In this document: positions 16,235-24,099 of the stretch, one piece after another
How positions within the stretch are numbered: position 1 is the first letter of the stretch
Layout: the number at the start of each line of letters is the position of its first letter
Assembly: GCA_039029315.1 (NCBI GenBank)
Contig: JBCCGK010000037.1
Location: 33,751-97,750, forward strand
Origin: JBCCCJ01 sp039029315
Lineage (GTDB): Bacteria; Bacteroidota; Bacteroidia; J057
Direction: 5' to 3'
DNA length: 64,000 bases
The notes under the pieces: generated by a model
Told to the model about the DNA's origin: nothing
Databases searched by the model: none
Seen by the model: the letters and a program-made list of their open reading frames with translations, nothing else
Program-made: the position numbers and the translations under genes

Positions 16235-17659
16235 TCAGACCAGCGGAAACAGAGCTGCCAGGATCATCACCACCAGCAATCCGGCAAAGCCCATTACCGT
16301 CATCAAGCCAGATACATGTCTGAGGGTTTCGCCTTCAGTCAGCCCACTCATCTGACCGACAATCCAGAAACCGCTATCATTCATCCATAAGAAAGGCTTG
16401 GACCCACATCCGATGACCAATGCCAGGTAGAGGGGATGAAATCCCAAAACGGACGGATCTGCCATGGAGGACAAAATCCCTACTGCAGTAATCATGGCGA
16501 CAGTGGCTGAGCCTTGTGCTGCCCTAACAAGCGCCGCTACGCCAAAAGCCAGAGGCAATACTGCCAATTGATAACTGCTGGCAAGATCCTGTATGCGAAT
16601 GCCGACCCCCGTTTGCTGGAGAATCTGCCCAAAAGCACCCCCGGCGCCCGTGATGAGAATGATCATCCCCGCTGAACTCAAGGCCGCTCGCAAAATGTCT
16701 TTCAAAGCTGTACGATCTTTCATTTGCTGAATGAGGACATAAATGGCAAGCCCCGCCGAAATCGTCAGTGCGACATTGCTATTCCCCACAAAGCCAAACA
16801 CGGACAAGAGCAATTGGCTGCTAGCACTCAGGGATTCAGGATTTCCAAGCGTCGTCGAGAGAATGGTCTGTCCAGCTATCAGAAGAATTGGCAGCAAGAT
16901 AGGAAGGAGAGCCATCCAGATAGAAGGAAGCGCTTCATCGGGCTTTTGGGTGGTCTTTTGCAACTCTTCCAGACTCATGCCTTCTGCGTCCCGCAAAGGA
17001 ACCGGCCATCGTTTGGTAGACCATCGTGCGTAGAGATAGCCTGCTCCAGCAGAAAACAAGCCTACAAAGATTCCTCCCAGGATCATGGACCCAATATTGA
17101 CCCCCAATTCTCCCGCAACGAAAAGAGGGCCGGGAGTTGGAGGAACCAGTGAGTGAGCCATGGCAGCCCCAGCAACAATGGCCAGAATATACAAGAGGTA
17201 TTTCCCTTGATTTCGCAGACCCATTGATCGCGCTAGCGGGATCATCAAGTAGAATACCGTATCGAAGAAGACAGGAATTCCCAGTGTGAATCCTCCCAAC
17301 AACATGGCACCTGGAACTCGTTTTACTCCCATGAGTCGAAGAAGCGAACGAATAATCCTGTCAGCGGCCCCACTTTTGGCCAGACAAATACCAATGATAG
17401 AAGCCATGGCAATCAGAATTCCAATTTTGCCACATGTCACCCCAAAAGCTGTTCCTATACGTTTGCCCAGAGCCGTAGATAAAAAGCTATCTGCCTGTAT
17501 ACCTTTGTGGGCAGCATAGGCTTCAAGGGCTGAATCAGGCGTTAAGAGGCCGACAGTCAAGGCACCCAGGATGAGAGCAAGAAAGGCGGGCAGTCGAAGA
17601 AACAAAATCCCCCCAATAACAATCAGCATACCGATGAGCAATAGAAGAAAAGGGTCCAT
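16235..17659 (-). CDS. GntP-family gluconate/sugar-acid:proton symporter
   Basis: 474 aa with about 12-14 hydrophobic segments. The GntP signature is visible in GFTLGIPVFFDTVFYLMIPL and in HSLVPPTPGPLFVAGELG, and near the C-terminus QGSATVAMITAVGI and GSKPFLWMNDSGFWIV. Members bring gluconate or related sugar acids across the inner membrane with protons. The divergent neighbour is a glucarate-dehydratase-like enzyme, so the substrate may be glucarate, galactarate or a related acid. The start is ATG 17659, and the shared 267-base intergenic region contains an interspersed repeat. Confidence 0.88.
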   Translation of the reverse strand: MDPFLLLLIGMLIVIGGILFLRLPAFLALILGALTVGLLTPDSALEAYAAHKGIQADSFLSTALGKRIGTAFGVTCGKIGILIAMASIIGICLAKSGAADRIIRSLLRLMGVKRVPGAMLLGGFTLGIPVFFDTVFYLMIPLARSMGLRNQGKYLLYILAIVAGAAMAHSLVPPTPGPLFVAGELGVNIGSMILGGIFVGLFSAGAGYLYARWSTKRWPVPLRDAEGMSLEELQKTTQKPDEALPSIWMALLPILLPILLIAGQTILSTTLGNPESLSASSQLLLSVFGFVGNSNVALTISAGLAIYVLIQQMKDRTALKDILRAALSSAGMIILITGAGGAFGQILQQTGVGIRIQDLASSYQLAVLPLAFGVAALVRAAQGSATVAMITAVGILSSMADPSVLGFHPLYLALVIGCGSKPFLWMNDSGFWIVGQMSGLTEGETLRHVSGLMTVMGFAGLLVVMILAALFPLV

Positions 17660-17747
17660 GGAATTCGTTTTGAGTGGCGAGCAAATTTCAATAATATGCG
17701 AATCAGGATTGAAATAAGGTCAAAAAGGTACAAATTGGCTATAAAGG

Positions 17748-17838
17748 AGGGTATAAGGTATATGGAAATAAGGAGGATATGGCTAGATGTTGAACTGATC
17801 CTTTACCACCCAGCCTAATACCCCATACCTTATACCCT
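17748..17838 (+). repeat. Interspersed palindromic intergenic repeat, copy A
   Basis: A stretch bounded by inverted ends (AGGGTATAAGGTAT and ATACCTTATACCCT). Its centre, ATGGCTAGATGTTGAA followed by TGATCC, recurs on the opposite strand at 41607-41685. It lies in the gap between divergent genes and encodes nothing. It looks like a small REP- or MITE-type element. Confidence 0.65.
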
Positions 17839-17926
17839 GCAAATAAGCTGTCAGTTAGATGAAAGGATCTCTTTTCAAACCTGATTTGAGTTTAATATAG
17901 GCAACCCACTCCGCAACTGACCGGAT

Positions 17927-19234
17927 ATGAACAATCAATCGTTTTCCCATACCATCTCAGACATCAAGGCCACTCCTATCGCTGTCGTGGACCCACCACT
18001 CCTGAATGCAGCCGGTCTACATGCTCCCTATGCTCTTCGGATCATTGTTGAAATCATGACGAAAGGAGGAATTGTAGGCATCAGTGAAATTCCTGGGAAT
18101 GACAAGATTCTGCAATCGCTCCGGGACATCACTGTCGTATTGATGGGCAAAGATGTCTGGGATCTTCACTACATTCAGCAGCAATTGGCAGCTACTTTTT
18201 CTGCGGACCCCTCAGATGAGCGGGGCGTCGCTCCCTGGGATCAGCGAACCCTTGTGCATGTATTCAGTGCAGTGGAAGTCGCTTGCCTGGATATTCAAGG
18301 CAAACTCATGGACAGACCGGTAGTGGATTTGCTGGGAGGGAAAGCCAGAGAGCGTGTGCCTTTTGCAGCCTATCTTTTTTACAAATATGAAGGAGCAGGA
18401 GGTGAGTGGGGCATGAGAAGCAATCCTGAAGCAACAGGATGGGGGCGAGCCAGACAAGCAGTAGCAGTAGATCCTGCTGGAATTGTCGCTCAGGCTGAGG
18501 CGATGTGCAAAGCATTTGGCTATCAATCCATCAAACTCAAAGGAGGGGCATTTCCCCCTGAAGAAGAAGTCGCCGCCATTCTCGCTTTGAGAGAAGCCTT
18601 CGGACCAGCGGTACCACTCCGCCTGGACCCCAATGCGATATGGTCTTTGGAGACCGCAATTCAATGGGGCAAGCAAATGGAAGGCGTATTGGAATATTAT
18701 GAAGATCCGGTAAGAGGACAGGATCAGATGGCACATCTCCGCAAGGCGGTCAACATTCCTCTGGCGACCAATATGTGTACCACTTCCTTTTCAGATATTC
18801 CCGCTAGCATTCGGCTCCACTCAGAAGACATTATCCTGTCGGACCACCACTTTTGGGGAGGGATGCGTGCTTGTCTGGAATTGCATCGCTTGTGTCAGAC
18901 CTTCGGTCGTGGGTTCTCCATGCACTCCAATAGCCATCTGGGAATCTCTCTGGCAGCCATGGTTCATGTAGGAGCAGCCGTCCCTGTATTGGATTATGCA
19001 CTCGATACCCACTATCCCTGGCAGGAAGAGGAAGTGATTGTTGGGGGAAAAATCCCCATTGAAGATGGCTATGTTGTGGTGCCTCCGGGGCCGGGGCTGG
19101 GCGTTGAAATTGACCAAAACGAACTGGCAAGACTTCATCAGCAATATCTGGATTGCGGTCTTACAGAGCGAAATGATGAAATCGAGATGCAAAAGATTCA
19201 TCCAGACTGGCAATTTCACCTAACGCGATATTGA
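17927..19234 (+). CDS. Glucarate dehydratase-like enolase-superfamily enzyme
   Basis: 435 aa, close to the length of GudD. Enolase-superfamily residues are in place: KxK base in SIKLKGG (K203, K205), metal ligands in RLDPNA (D234), YYEDP (E259) and ATNMC (N282), D306 in LSDHHFWGG, and the opposite base in SMHSNSHLG (H333). DTHYPW is also typical of glucarate dehydratases. The expected reaction is dehydration of D-glucarate or L-idarate to 5-keto-4-deoxyglucarate in the cytosol. The divergent GntP permease is a fitting uptake partner. Downstream aldolase or reductase genes are absent here. Another sugar-diacid substrate, such as galactarate, remains possible. Confidence 0.88.
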   Translation: MNNQSFSHTISDIKATPIAVVDPPLLNAAGLHAPYALRIIVEIMTKGGIVGISEIPGNDKILQSLRDITVVLMGKDVWDLHYIQQQLAATFSADPSDERGVAPWDQRTLVHVFSAVEVACLDIQGKLMDRPVVDLLGGKARERVPFAAYLFYKYEGAGGEWGMRSNPEATGWGRARQAVAVDPAGIVAQAEAMCKAFGYQSIKLKGGAFPPEEEVAAILALREAFGPAVPLRLDPNAIWSLETAIQWGKQMEGVLEYYEDPVRGQDQMAHLRKAVNIPLATNMCTTSFSDIPASIRLHSEDIILSDHHFWGGMRACLELHRLCQTFGRGFSMHSNSHLGISLAAMVHVGAAVPVLDYALDTHYPWQEEEVIVGGKIPIEDGYVVVPPGPGLGVEIDQNELARLHQQYLDCGLTERNDEIEMQKIHPDWQFHLTRY

Positions 19235-19282
19235 AGCTCGGAGGATTTGTTGGATGCTTTGAGGGCGATTCCTCCGAGCTTT
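19234..19282 (+). terminator. Stem-loop after the glucarate-dehydratase-like gene
   Basis: A perfect 12-base inverted repeat (AAGCTCGGAGGA at 19234-19245 and TCCTCCGAGCTT at 19270-19281) with a 24-base loop starts at the stop codon. There is no T run, so Rho-independent function is uncertain. It lies between convergent genes. Confidence 0.5.
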
Positions 19283-19315
19283 GCGTGCAGGAAATGATCT
19301 GAAAAGACCCCAGTT

Positions 19316-20425
19316 TCAATCTTGAGCAGGAAATCTATATTCCTTTCTTGGCAAGTCAAAATCAGGTCCCAATTGTCGAATGGGAATATTGGCCACAGTA
19401 GCCGGGATCAGGACCTTCAAATGAAAAGAATTGACGCTGGAAGCTTTCACCTGTTCATGATTCACGATCTTTTGAACTCCGAGATAGTATTCATCCAAAT
19501 AGAGAACACCATTTTCATCCAGATCATATTGAAGCGTAGAAATTACCTGAGAAGAGGCTTTTGAGAGTAAGAACTGACCATTCCTTTTTGTTTTTTCCAC
19601 CCCAAATCCAAACACCTTATGCAAAAACTCCTTTGGGTCATCAGAAAAAACTGCCTCCTGAAAAGGAATAAGACACGCATCACTATGATCGAAATCCAAT
19701 AGCATCATGACTGAAGCATCTTCTTTTTTCAAAAGATCAAAGAGTTCATGACCTGAGAGCGCATTGTCCCCATTTTCTTGCCAATCATATGGCAAGAAGG
19801 CTCCACCCGCTTGAGTGCTTGATCCTTTTCCGCTGATGTACAGGCAAAAGAGATCATTGGGGCCTGACATCTTCACGATTTCCTGGATTCTGTGAATGAT
19901 CAAGTCCTTGCTTGCCTTTTGATCAGCCAAACGATAGTTATGGGCCTTTCGAAACAGACGATTTCCCACACCCCATTGTTCCAGAACCTTGTCAGCACTA
20001 AAAACTGCCCCTCGAATAGAATCCTGTCCATGTTGAAAATAATCCACCCCTATAGACAATACATACAGATCTGGTAGTTTCCCTTTTTGGATTTCCAACA
20101 GGTCTTCATAACGCTCCTGATGCAGGATTTCAGCCATAATCCCATTGGCACGCTCGAAGGAATGACTCAAGGAATCGGCTAGCTGCTTTTCTCCTTCAAT
20201 TTGGTCAAATGCTTGTTTGATCAGACCATTGATGGTTTGTTTTTCATCCGGGCAAATGTCCCGAGCATCCAGGAGACGATTGATGGCCCGTTGATAATTA
20301 CGGTTCTGAAGATCTTCCTGAGCGAGGCGAAGAATGATCCCGTATTCTGATCGTTCACATTGTGAGAAAAGACCAGGAGGCAGGCAGCTGAGCAAGAGAA
20401 AGATTGGAAACAGGCGTTTCAACAT
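19316..20425 (-). CDS. Secreted caspase-like protein with catalytic dyad lost
   Basis: 369 aa. It has an N-terminal signal peptide (LFPIFLLLSCLPPGLFSQ), a helical TPR-like part (25-110), and a caspase p20-like fold (about 118-340) starting DLYVLSIGVDYFQ. The position of the catalytic histidine, normally SGHG, is YISGKGSS (K200). The cysteine position, normally LLDACHSG, is LLDFDHSD (D246). Both active-site residues therefore appear replaced, which suggests a pseudo-protease that binds rather than cuts. The stop lies beside a convergent gene's hairpin. The start is 5 bases after the stop of the KilA-N gene on the same strand, so they may be co-transcribed. C251 is nearby but out of position. 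Confidence 0.75.
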   Translation of the reverse strand: MLKRLFPIFLLLSCLPPGLFSQCERSEYGIILRLAQEDLQNRNYQRAINRLLDARDICPDEKQTINGLIKQAFDQIEGEKQLADSLSHSFERANGIMAEILHQERYEDLLEIQKGKLPDLYVLSIGVDYFQHGQDSIRGAVFSADKVLEQWGVGNRLFRKAHNYRLADQKASKDLIIHRIQEIVKMSGPNDLFCLYISGKGSSTQAGGAFLPYDWQENGDNALSGHELFDLLKKEDASVMMLLDFDHSDACLIPFQEAVFSDDPKEFLHKVFGFGVEKTKRNGQFLLSKASSQVISTLQYDLDENGVLYLDEYYLGVQKIVNHEQVKASSVNSFHLKVLIPATVANIPIRQLGPDFDLPRKEYRFPAQD

Positions 20426-20430
20426 GGGGA

Positions 20431-21252
20431 CTATTCTTCAATGTATTTTAAATGTTCCTGGTTGGCCAACCGTTGGTATTGGCTGATCGCAGTTTTGGAC
20501 AATAACTCAAATCGGGCTTCCTTGCTGGCTCCCTGATCAATCAGAACGGCATTCAGACTTTCCAGATTGGCCAGTACATTGAGCTGAGTGATATCTGCAA
20601 AATCCCTGAGATTCCCTTTTTTTGCCAGCTCCGGATTGCTTTCCCGCCACTCTTTGGCTGTCATACCAAAGGTTGCCAGGTTGAGCAGATCCGCTTCTGT
20701 GGCATAGACAATTCCTGCCCGGTTTTTGGGAATCTCCAATCTGGGGAGGATATTTTCCCGTATGGCTTCGGTGTGGATGTGATAGTTGACTTTGGATAAA
20801 AAGCGAGAGTAATCCCAGTGTTTGTTAAGACCTTTTGCTTCTTCGATTTTCATTCGTTGGTACTCGCGAATGATCAGGATTTTGAATTTGGGGCTGATTC
20901 TACCCCCGAACTCAAAAGCGATATCCGGATGAGCGAATGTCCCGCCATATCGACCTTTCTTCACAATCAAACCCACTGCCTGGGTTCGCTCAATCCACTT
21001 GCTGGGAGAGACAGTCAACCTTACTGTTCCAGCCTTATCTCTAAAGACGTGATATTCCACGTCATTGAAATCCGGGTTGAACATCAGCTCCCATTCAGCC
21101 AGAAAATCGAGGGTTTGCACCGTTCGCATCCAATTGGTGATGATGTCATTGGCCTCAGACCGATCGCCAACCATATCGGTTAGACTCACGTATTCCCGCT
21201 CGTCGATGGTGGTCAGGTTGATCTCTTTTCCGTCTACAGATATTTTGCTCAT
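20431..21252 (-). CDS. KilA-N domain protein
   Basis: 273 aa. Residues about 15-115 fit the KilA-N DNA-binding domain: EREYVSLTDMV at the start, then NWMRTVQTLDFLAEWELMFNP, SPSKWIERTQAVGLIVKKGRYGGTFAHPDIAFEFGGRISPKF (quoted in parts in the literature as the phage antirepressor core). The C-terminal half is helical and resembles bacterial KilA-N proteins of unknown role. Phages and plasmids use KilA-N proteins as antirepressors, so this may be a replicon or prophage remnant. ATG 21252 (MSKISVDG) was preferred to a longer frame whose extra 49 residues look non-coding. Confidence 0.85.
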   Translation of the reverse strand: MSKISVDGKEINLTTIDEREYVSLTDMVGDRSEANDIITNWMRTVQTLDFLAEWELMFNPDFNDVEYHVFRDKAGTVRLTVSPSKWIERTQAVGLIVKKGRYGGTFAHPDIAFEFGGRISPKFKILIIREYQRMKIEEAKGLNKHWDYSRFLSKVNYHIHTEAIRENILPRLEIPKNRAGIVYATEADLLNLATFGMTAKEWRESNPELAKKGNLRDFADITQLNVLANLESLNAVLIDQGASKEARFELLSKTAISQYQRLANQEHLKYIEE

Positions 21253-21420
21253 ATCATCTTGGTTCAGGCATTGTGGATGAGACTGCCTGCCTGTGGTTAC
21301 ATTTGATGTATGCAAAGGTAGAAAGTTTCTGGTCTTGTTGGCTATGCAGAAAGAAAGACTAACTTCGTTCAGGGGTTTATCCTGTATGTAGCCTGACATT
21401 GTACAATATTTTGAGAAAAG

Positions 21421-22911
21421 ATGGGGAAATCTGTCATTGTGATTGGGAGTGGAAATGCAGCATTATGTGCCGGGATTTCTGCTCTGGAATCGGGCGCAGA
21501 GGTCGTAATGATTGAGAAGGCTCCTGTGCATGAAGCGGGAGGGAATAGCCGATACACAGCTGGCGCCATGCGATTTGTGTATGAATCCAATGATGATCTT
21601 TTGCCCTTGTTATTGAATCCTGAAGATCCCCGAATTCCTCAAACAGATTTTGGCTCCTACTCAAAAGAGACATTTGCCCAGGATTTGCTGGGCTTTAATG
21701 AGGGACGCCCTTTGAGTCTGCACCAGTACATCCTGATCAACAATTCCTATGACACGATGCGGTGGTTGGGCAGCCACAATGTAAAATTCGAACCGATCTA
21801 TTCTCGCCAAAGTTTCCAAAAAGATGGCAAATATATCTTTTGGGGTGGATTGACCCTGGCATCAAGGGGAGAAGGAGTAGGGCTGGTTGAAGATGAAATG
21901 AAGGAATTTCTTCGACTGGGAGGACAGGTGCTATATGGAATGGAAGCCAGACAACTTATTCATACAGCCAACAAGGTCTATGGAATCAAATGTCTGGGAA
22001 CAGATGGCGAGGTGGAGATATTGGGAGATGCAGTCGTCCTGGCTTGCGGTGGGTTTGAAGCGAGTCAGCGTTTGAGAGAAAAGTATATAGGAGAGCATTG
22101 GGGGCAATCCAAAGTGAGGGGGACGCCGCACAATACTGGACTTGGAATCGAAATGGCTCTGGAAGCAGGAGCAGTCTTTCATGGAAATCCTAGGGGTTGT
22201 CATGCTGTGCCTATGGATCTTCATATGCCAAACTATGGCAATCTTGACATCCCCTACATTGAGCGTAAACACTATCGGAAGATCTGTTATTTTCTGGGGC
22301 TTATGCTCAATGCTGAGGGAGAGAGATTTGTAGATGAAGGGTTGAATTTTCGGAACTATACCTATGCGCAATTTGGTCGGGCGATTCTCCAGCAGGCGGG
22401 CAATTTTGCCTGGCAGGTATTTGATCAGAAAGTTGAGGACCTTCTTTACAGCGAATATCGCTTTTGGGATGCAAGCTTTGTAGAAGCAAATACACTGGAG
22501 GAATTGGTTGAAAAAATGGAAGGTGTAAATTCGTCCAAAGCTTTGGAAACAATTCATGCTTATAACCAAGCAGTAGATCAGAAGATTGCCTTTGACCCGA
22601 CCATCCTGGATGGGAAATCAACCAAAGGTCTGCCCCTCAATAAAAGCAATTGGGCCAATTTGCTAGATACCCCTCCCTTCAAAGCATATCCAGTGACTTG
22701 CGGGATAACCTTTACCTATGGGGGATTGCATATCAATGAGCAGGCAGCAGTACTCAAGCAGGATGATACACCCATTGAAGGTCTGTTTGCCTGTGGAGAG
22801 TTGGTTGGAGGTGTGTTTTACAATGGCTATCCTGGTGGGTCAGGCTTGACTTCGGGGGCTGTATTTGGTAGGTTGGCGGGCCATTCAGCAACGCATGAGC
22901 ATCATAGGTAG
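21421..22911 (+). CDS. tcuA: FAD-dependent tricarballylate dehydrogenase-like flavoprotein
   Basis: 496 aa. N-terminal FAD-binding GxGxxG motif in VIVIGSGNAALCAG, acidic ribose-binding end VVMIEKAP, and a fumarate-reductase-type FAD-linking region ending in GLFACGELVGGVFYNGYPGGSGLTSG. The overall pattern (HEAGGNSRYTAGAMRFVY, VVLACGGFEAS) is that of TcuA, which oxidises tricarballylate to cis-aconitate. The following genes encode a tripartite tricarboxylate transporter, which supports the assignment. TcuB, the electron-transfer partner of enterobacteria, is missing. A different dicarboxylic or tricarboxylic substrate is possible. It is divergent from the KilA-N gene across 168 bases. Confidence 0.8.
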   Translation: MGKSVIVIGSGNAALCAGISALESGAEVVMIEKAPVHEAGGNSRYTAGAMRFVYESNDDLLPLLLNPEDPRIPQTDFGSYSKETFAQDLLGFNEGRPLSLHQYILINNSYDTMRWLGSHNVKFEPIYSRQSFQKDGKYIFWGGLTLASRGEGVGLVEDEMKEFLRLGGQVLYGMEARQLIHTANKVYGIKCLGTDGEVEILGDAVVLACGGFEASQRLREKYIGEHWGQSKVRGTPHNTGLGIEMALEAGAVFHGNPRGCHAVPMDLHMPNYGNLDIPYIERKHYRKICYFLGLMLNAEGERFVDEGLNFRNYTYAQFGRAILQQAGNFAWQVFDQKVEDLLYSEYRFWDASFVEANTLEELVEKMEGVNSSKALETIHAYNQAVDQKIAFDPTILDGKSTKGLPLNKSNWANLLDTPPFKAYPVTCGITFTYGGLHINEQAAVLKQDDTPIEGLFACGELVGGVFYNGYPGGSGLTSGAVFGRLAGHSATHEHHR

Positions 22912-22957
22912 GTAGAAAGGAGACTTTCACCAGTGATGTTTCCGAAAACAAGGAAAG

Positions 22958-24097
22958 ATGAACAGCTCTCAACTCAAACAAATCGCAGGACTGTCCCTGA
23001 CATTCCTGACTGTCTTCTTCCTTTCCTCCTTCTTGTTGGAAAGGAATGATCCGTCTGGGAATCATTCGGACGCATCGGAGAATGCTGATAACACCAACTA
23101 TTTTGAGGGACAAACCATCGAATGGATCATCCCATTTAAGGAGGGTGGGGGAGGAGATACATGGGCCAGATTCAATGCGCCTTTTTTCCAGAAATACATG
23201 GAAGGAAACCCGGCGGTAATCGTCAACAATATTCCTGGCGGGGGGTCCATCAAAGGAGCAAACCTTTTTGCAGATCGGGTAAAACCCGATGGAATTATGA
23301 TTTTGGGAACCTCTGGAACTACGCAGATGCCCTATCTGTTAGATGATCCACGTGTCCACTATGATTACAAAAACTACAAACCCATTATGGCCTATCCTAC
23401 TGGTGGGGTTGTGTACTGTTCCCCAAGCATTGAGGTGAAATCTGCTGCTGACTTGTCAAACATCAAACACCTTTCCCTGAAATATGCAAGTCAGGGACCA
23501 ACCTCACTCGATATTGTACCGATGTACTCCTTCCATTTGCTTGGACTGAATGTGCAAGCAGTATTTGGATTCCGAGGGAGAGGAGCCGGGCGATTGGCCT
23601 TTGAGCGCGGAGAAGTCTTGATCGACTATCAAACCTCCTCTGCTTATCTCAAAAATGTCGTCCCTTTGGTTGAATCAGGAGAAGCCATTCCTCTATTCAG
23701 TTTTGGGGCCCTGGATGAGCAAGGAGCTTTGATCAGAGATCCGAGTTTCCCGAATTTGCCACACTTTGGAGAAGTCTACGAGCAGATGGGGTTTGCACGA
23801 TCCGGGATTGAATGGGATACCTGGTTTGCCTTTATGGCAGCTGGTTTCGGCGGAATGAAATTATTACTCACCCCCAATGAAACGCCGGATGCAGTAGTGG
23901 CTGAATATCAACAAGCCATTGCGAAAATGAAAGAAGATCCTGACTACCAGCGAACCAAATTCAAGGCGCTGGGATATTATGAGCAAGTGATTGGCCAGAA
24001 AGCACAAAAGATTTTTGAGTTGGCCACCAATGTCGACCCAGCAGAAAAAGAGTACATGAAACAGTGGTTGCGAGACACCTATGATTTGAATATCTGA
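22958..24097 (+). CDS. tctC: TctC-type tricarboxylate-binding protein (Bug family)
   Basis: 379 aa. An N-terminal hydrophobic anchor or signal (residues 8-28) is followed by a short acidic linker and a Bug-family periplasmic binding fold: IEWIIPFKEGGGGDTWARF, VNNIPGGGSIKGANLFA and GTSGTTQMPYLL. These proteins capture di- or tricarboxylates and deliver them to TctAB. It follows the flavoprotein gene by 46 bases and precedes the TctA-TctB gene by two bases. The family is abundant in Proteobacteria and less usual in Bacteroidota, so acquisition by transfer is plausible. No lipobox is clear. Confidence 0.87.
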   Translation: MNSSQLKQIAGLSLTFLTVFFLSSFLLERNDPSGNHSDASENADNTNYFEGQTIEWIIPFKEGGGGDTWARFNAPFFQKYMEGNPAVIVNNIPGGGSIKGANLFADRVKPDGIMILGTSGTTQMPYLLDDPRVHYDYKNYKPIMAYPTGGVVYCSPSIEVKSAADLSNIKHLSLKYASQGPTSLDIVPMYSFHLLGLNVQAVFGFRGRGAGRLAFERGEVLIDYQTSSAYLKNVVPLVESGEAIPLFSFGALDEQGALIRDPSFPNLPHFGEVYEQMGFARSGIEWDTWFAFMAAGFGGMKLLLTPNETPDAVVAEYQQAIAKMKEDPDYQRTKFKALGYYEQVIGQKAQKIFELATNVDPAEKEYMKQWLRDTYDLNI

Positions 24098-24099
24098 TC

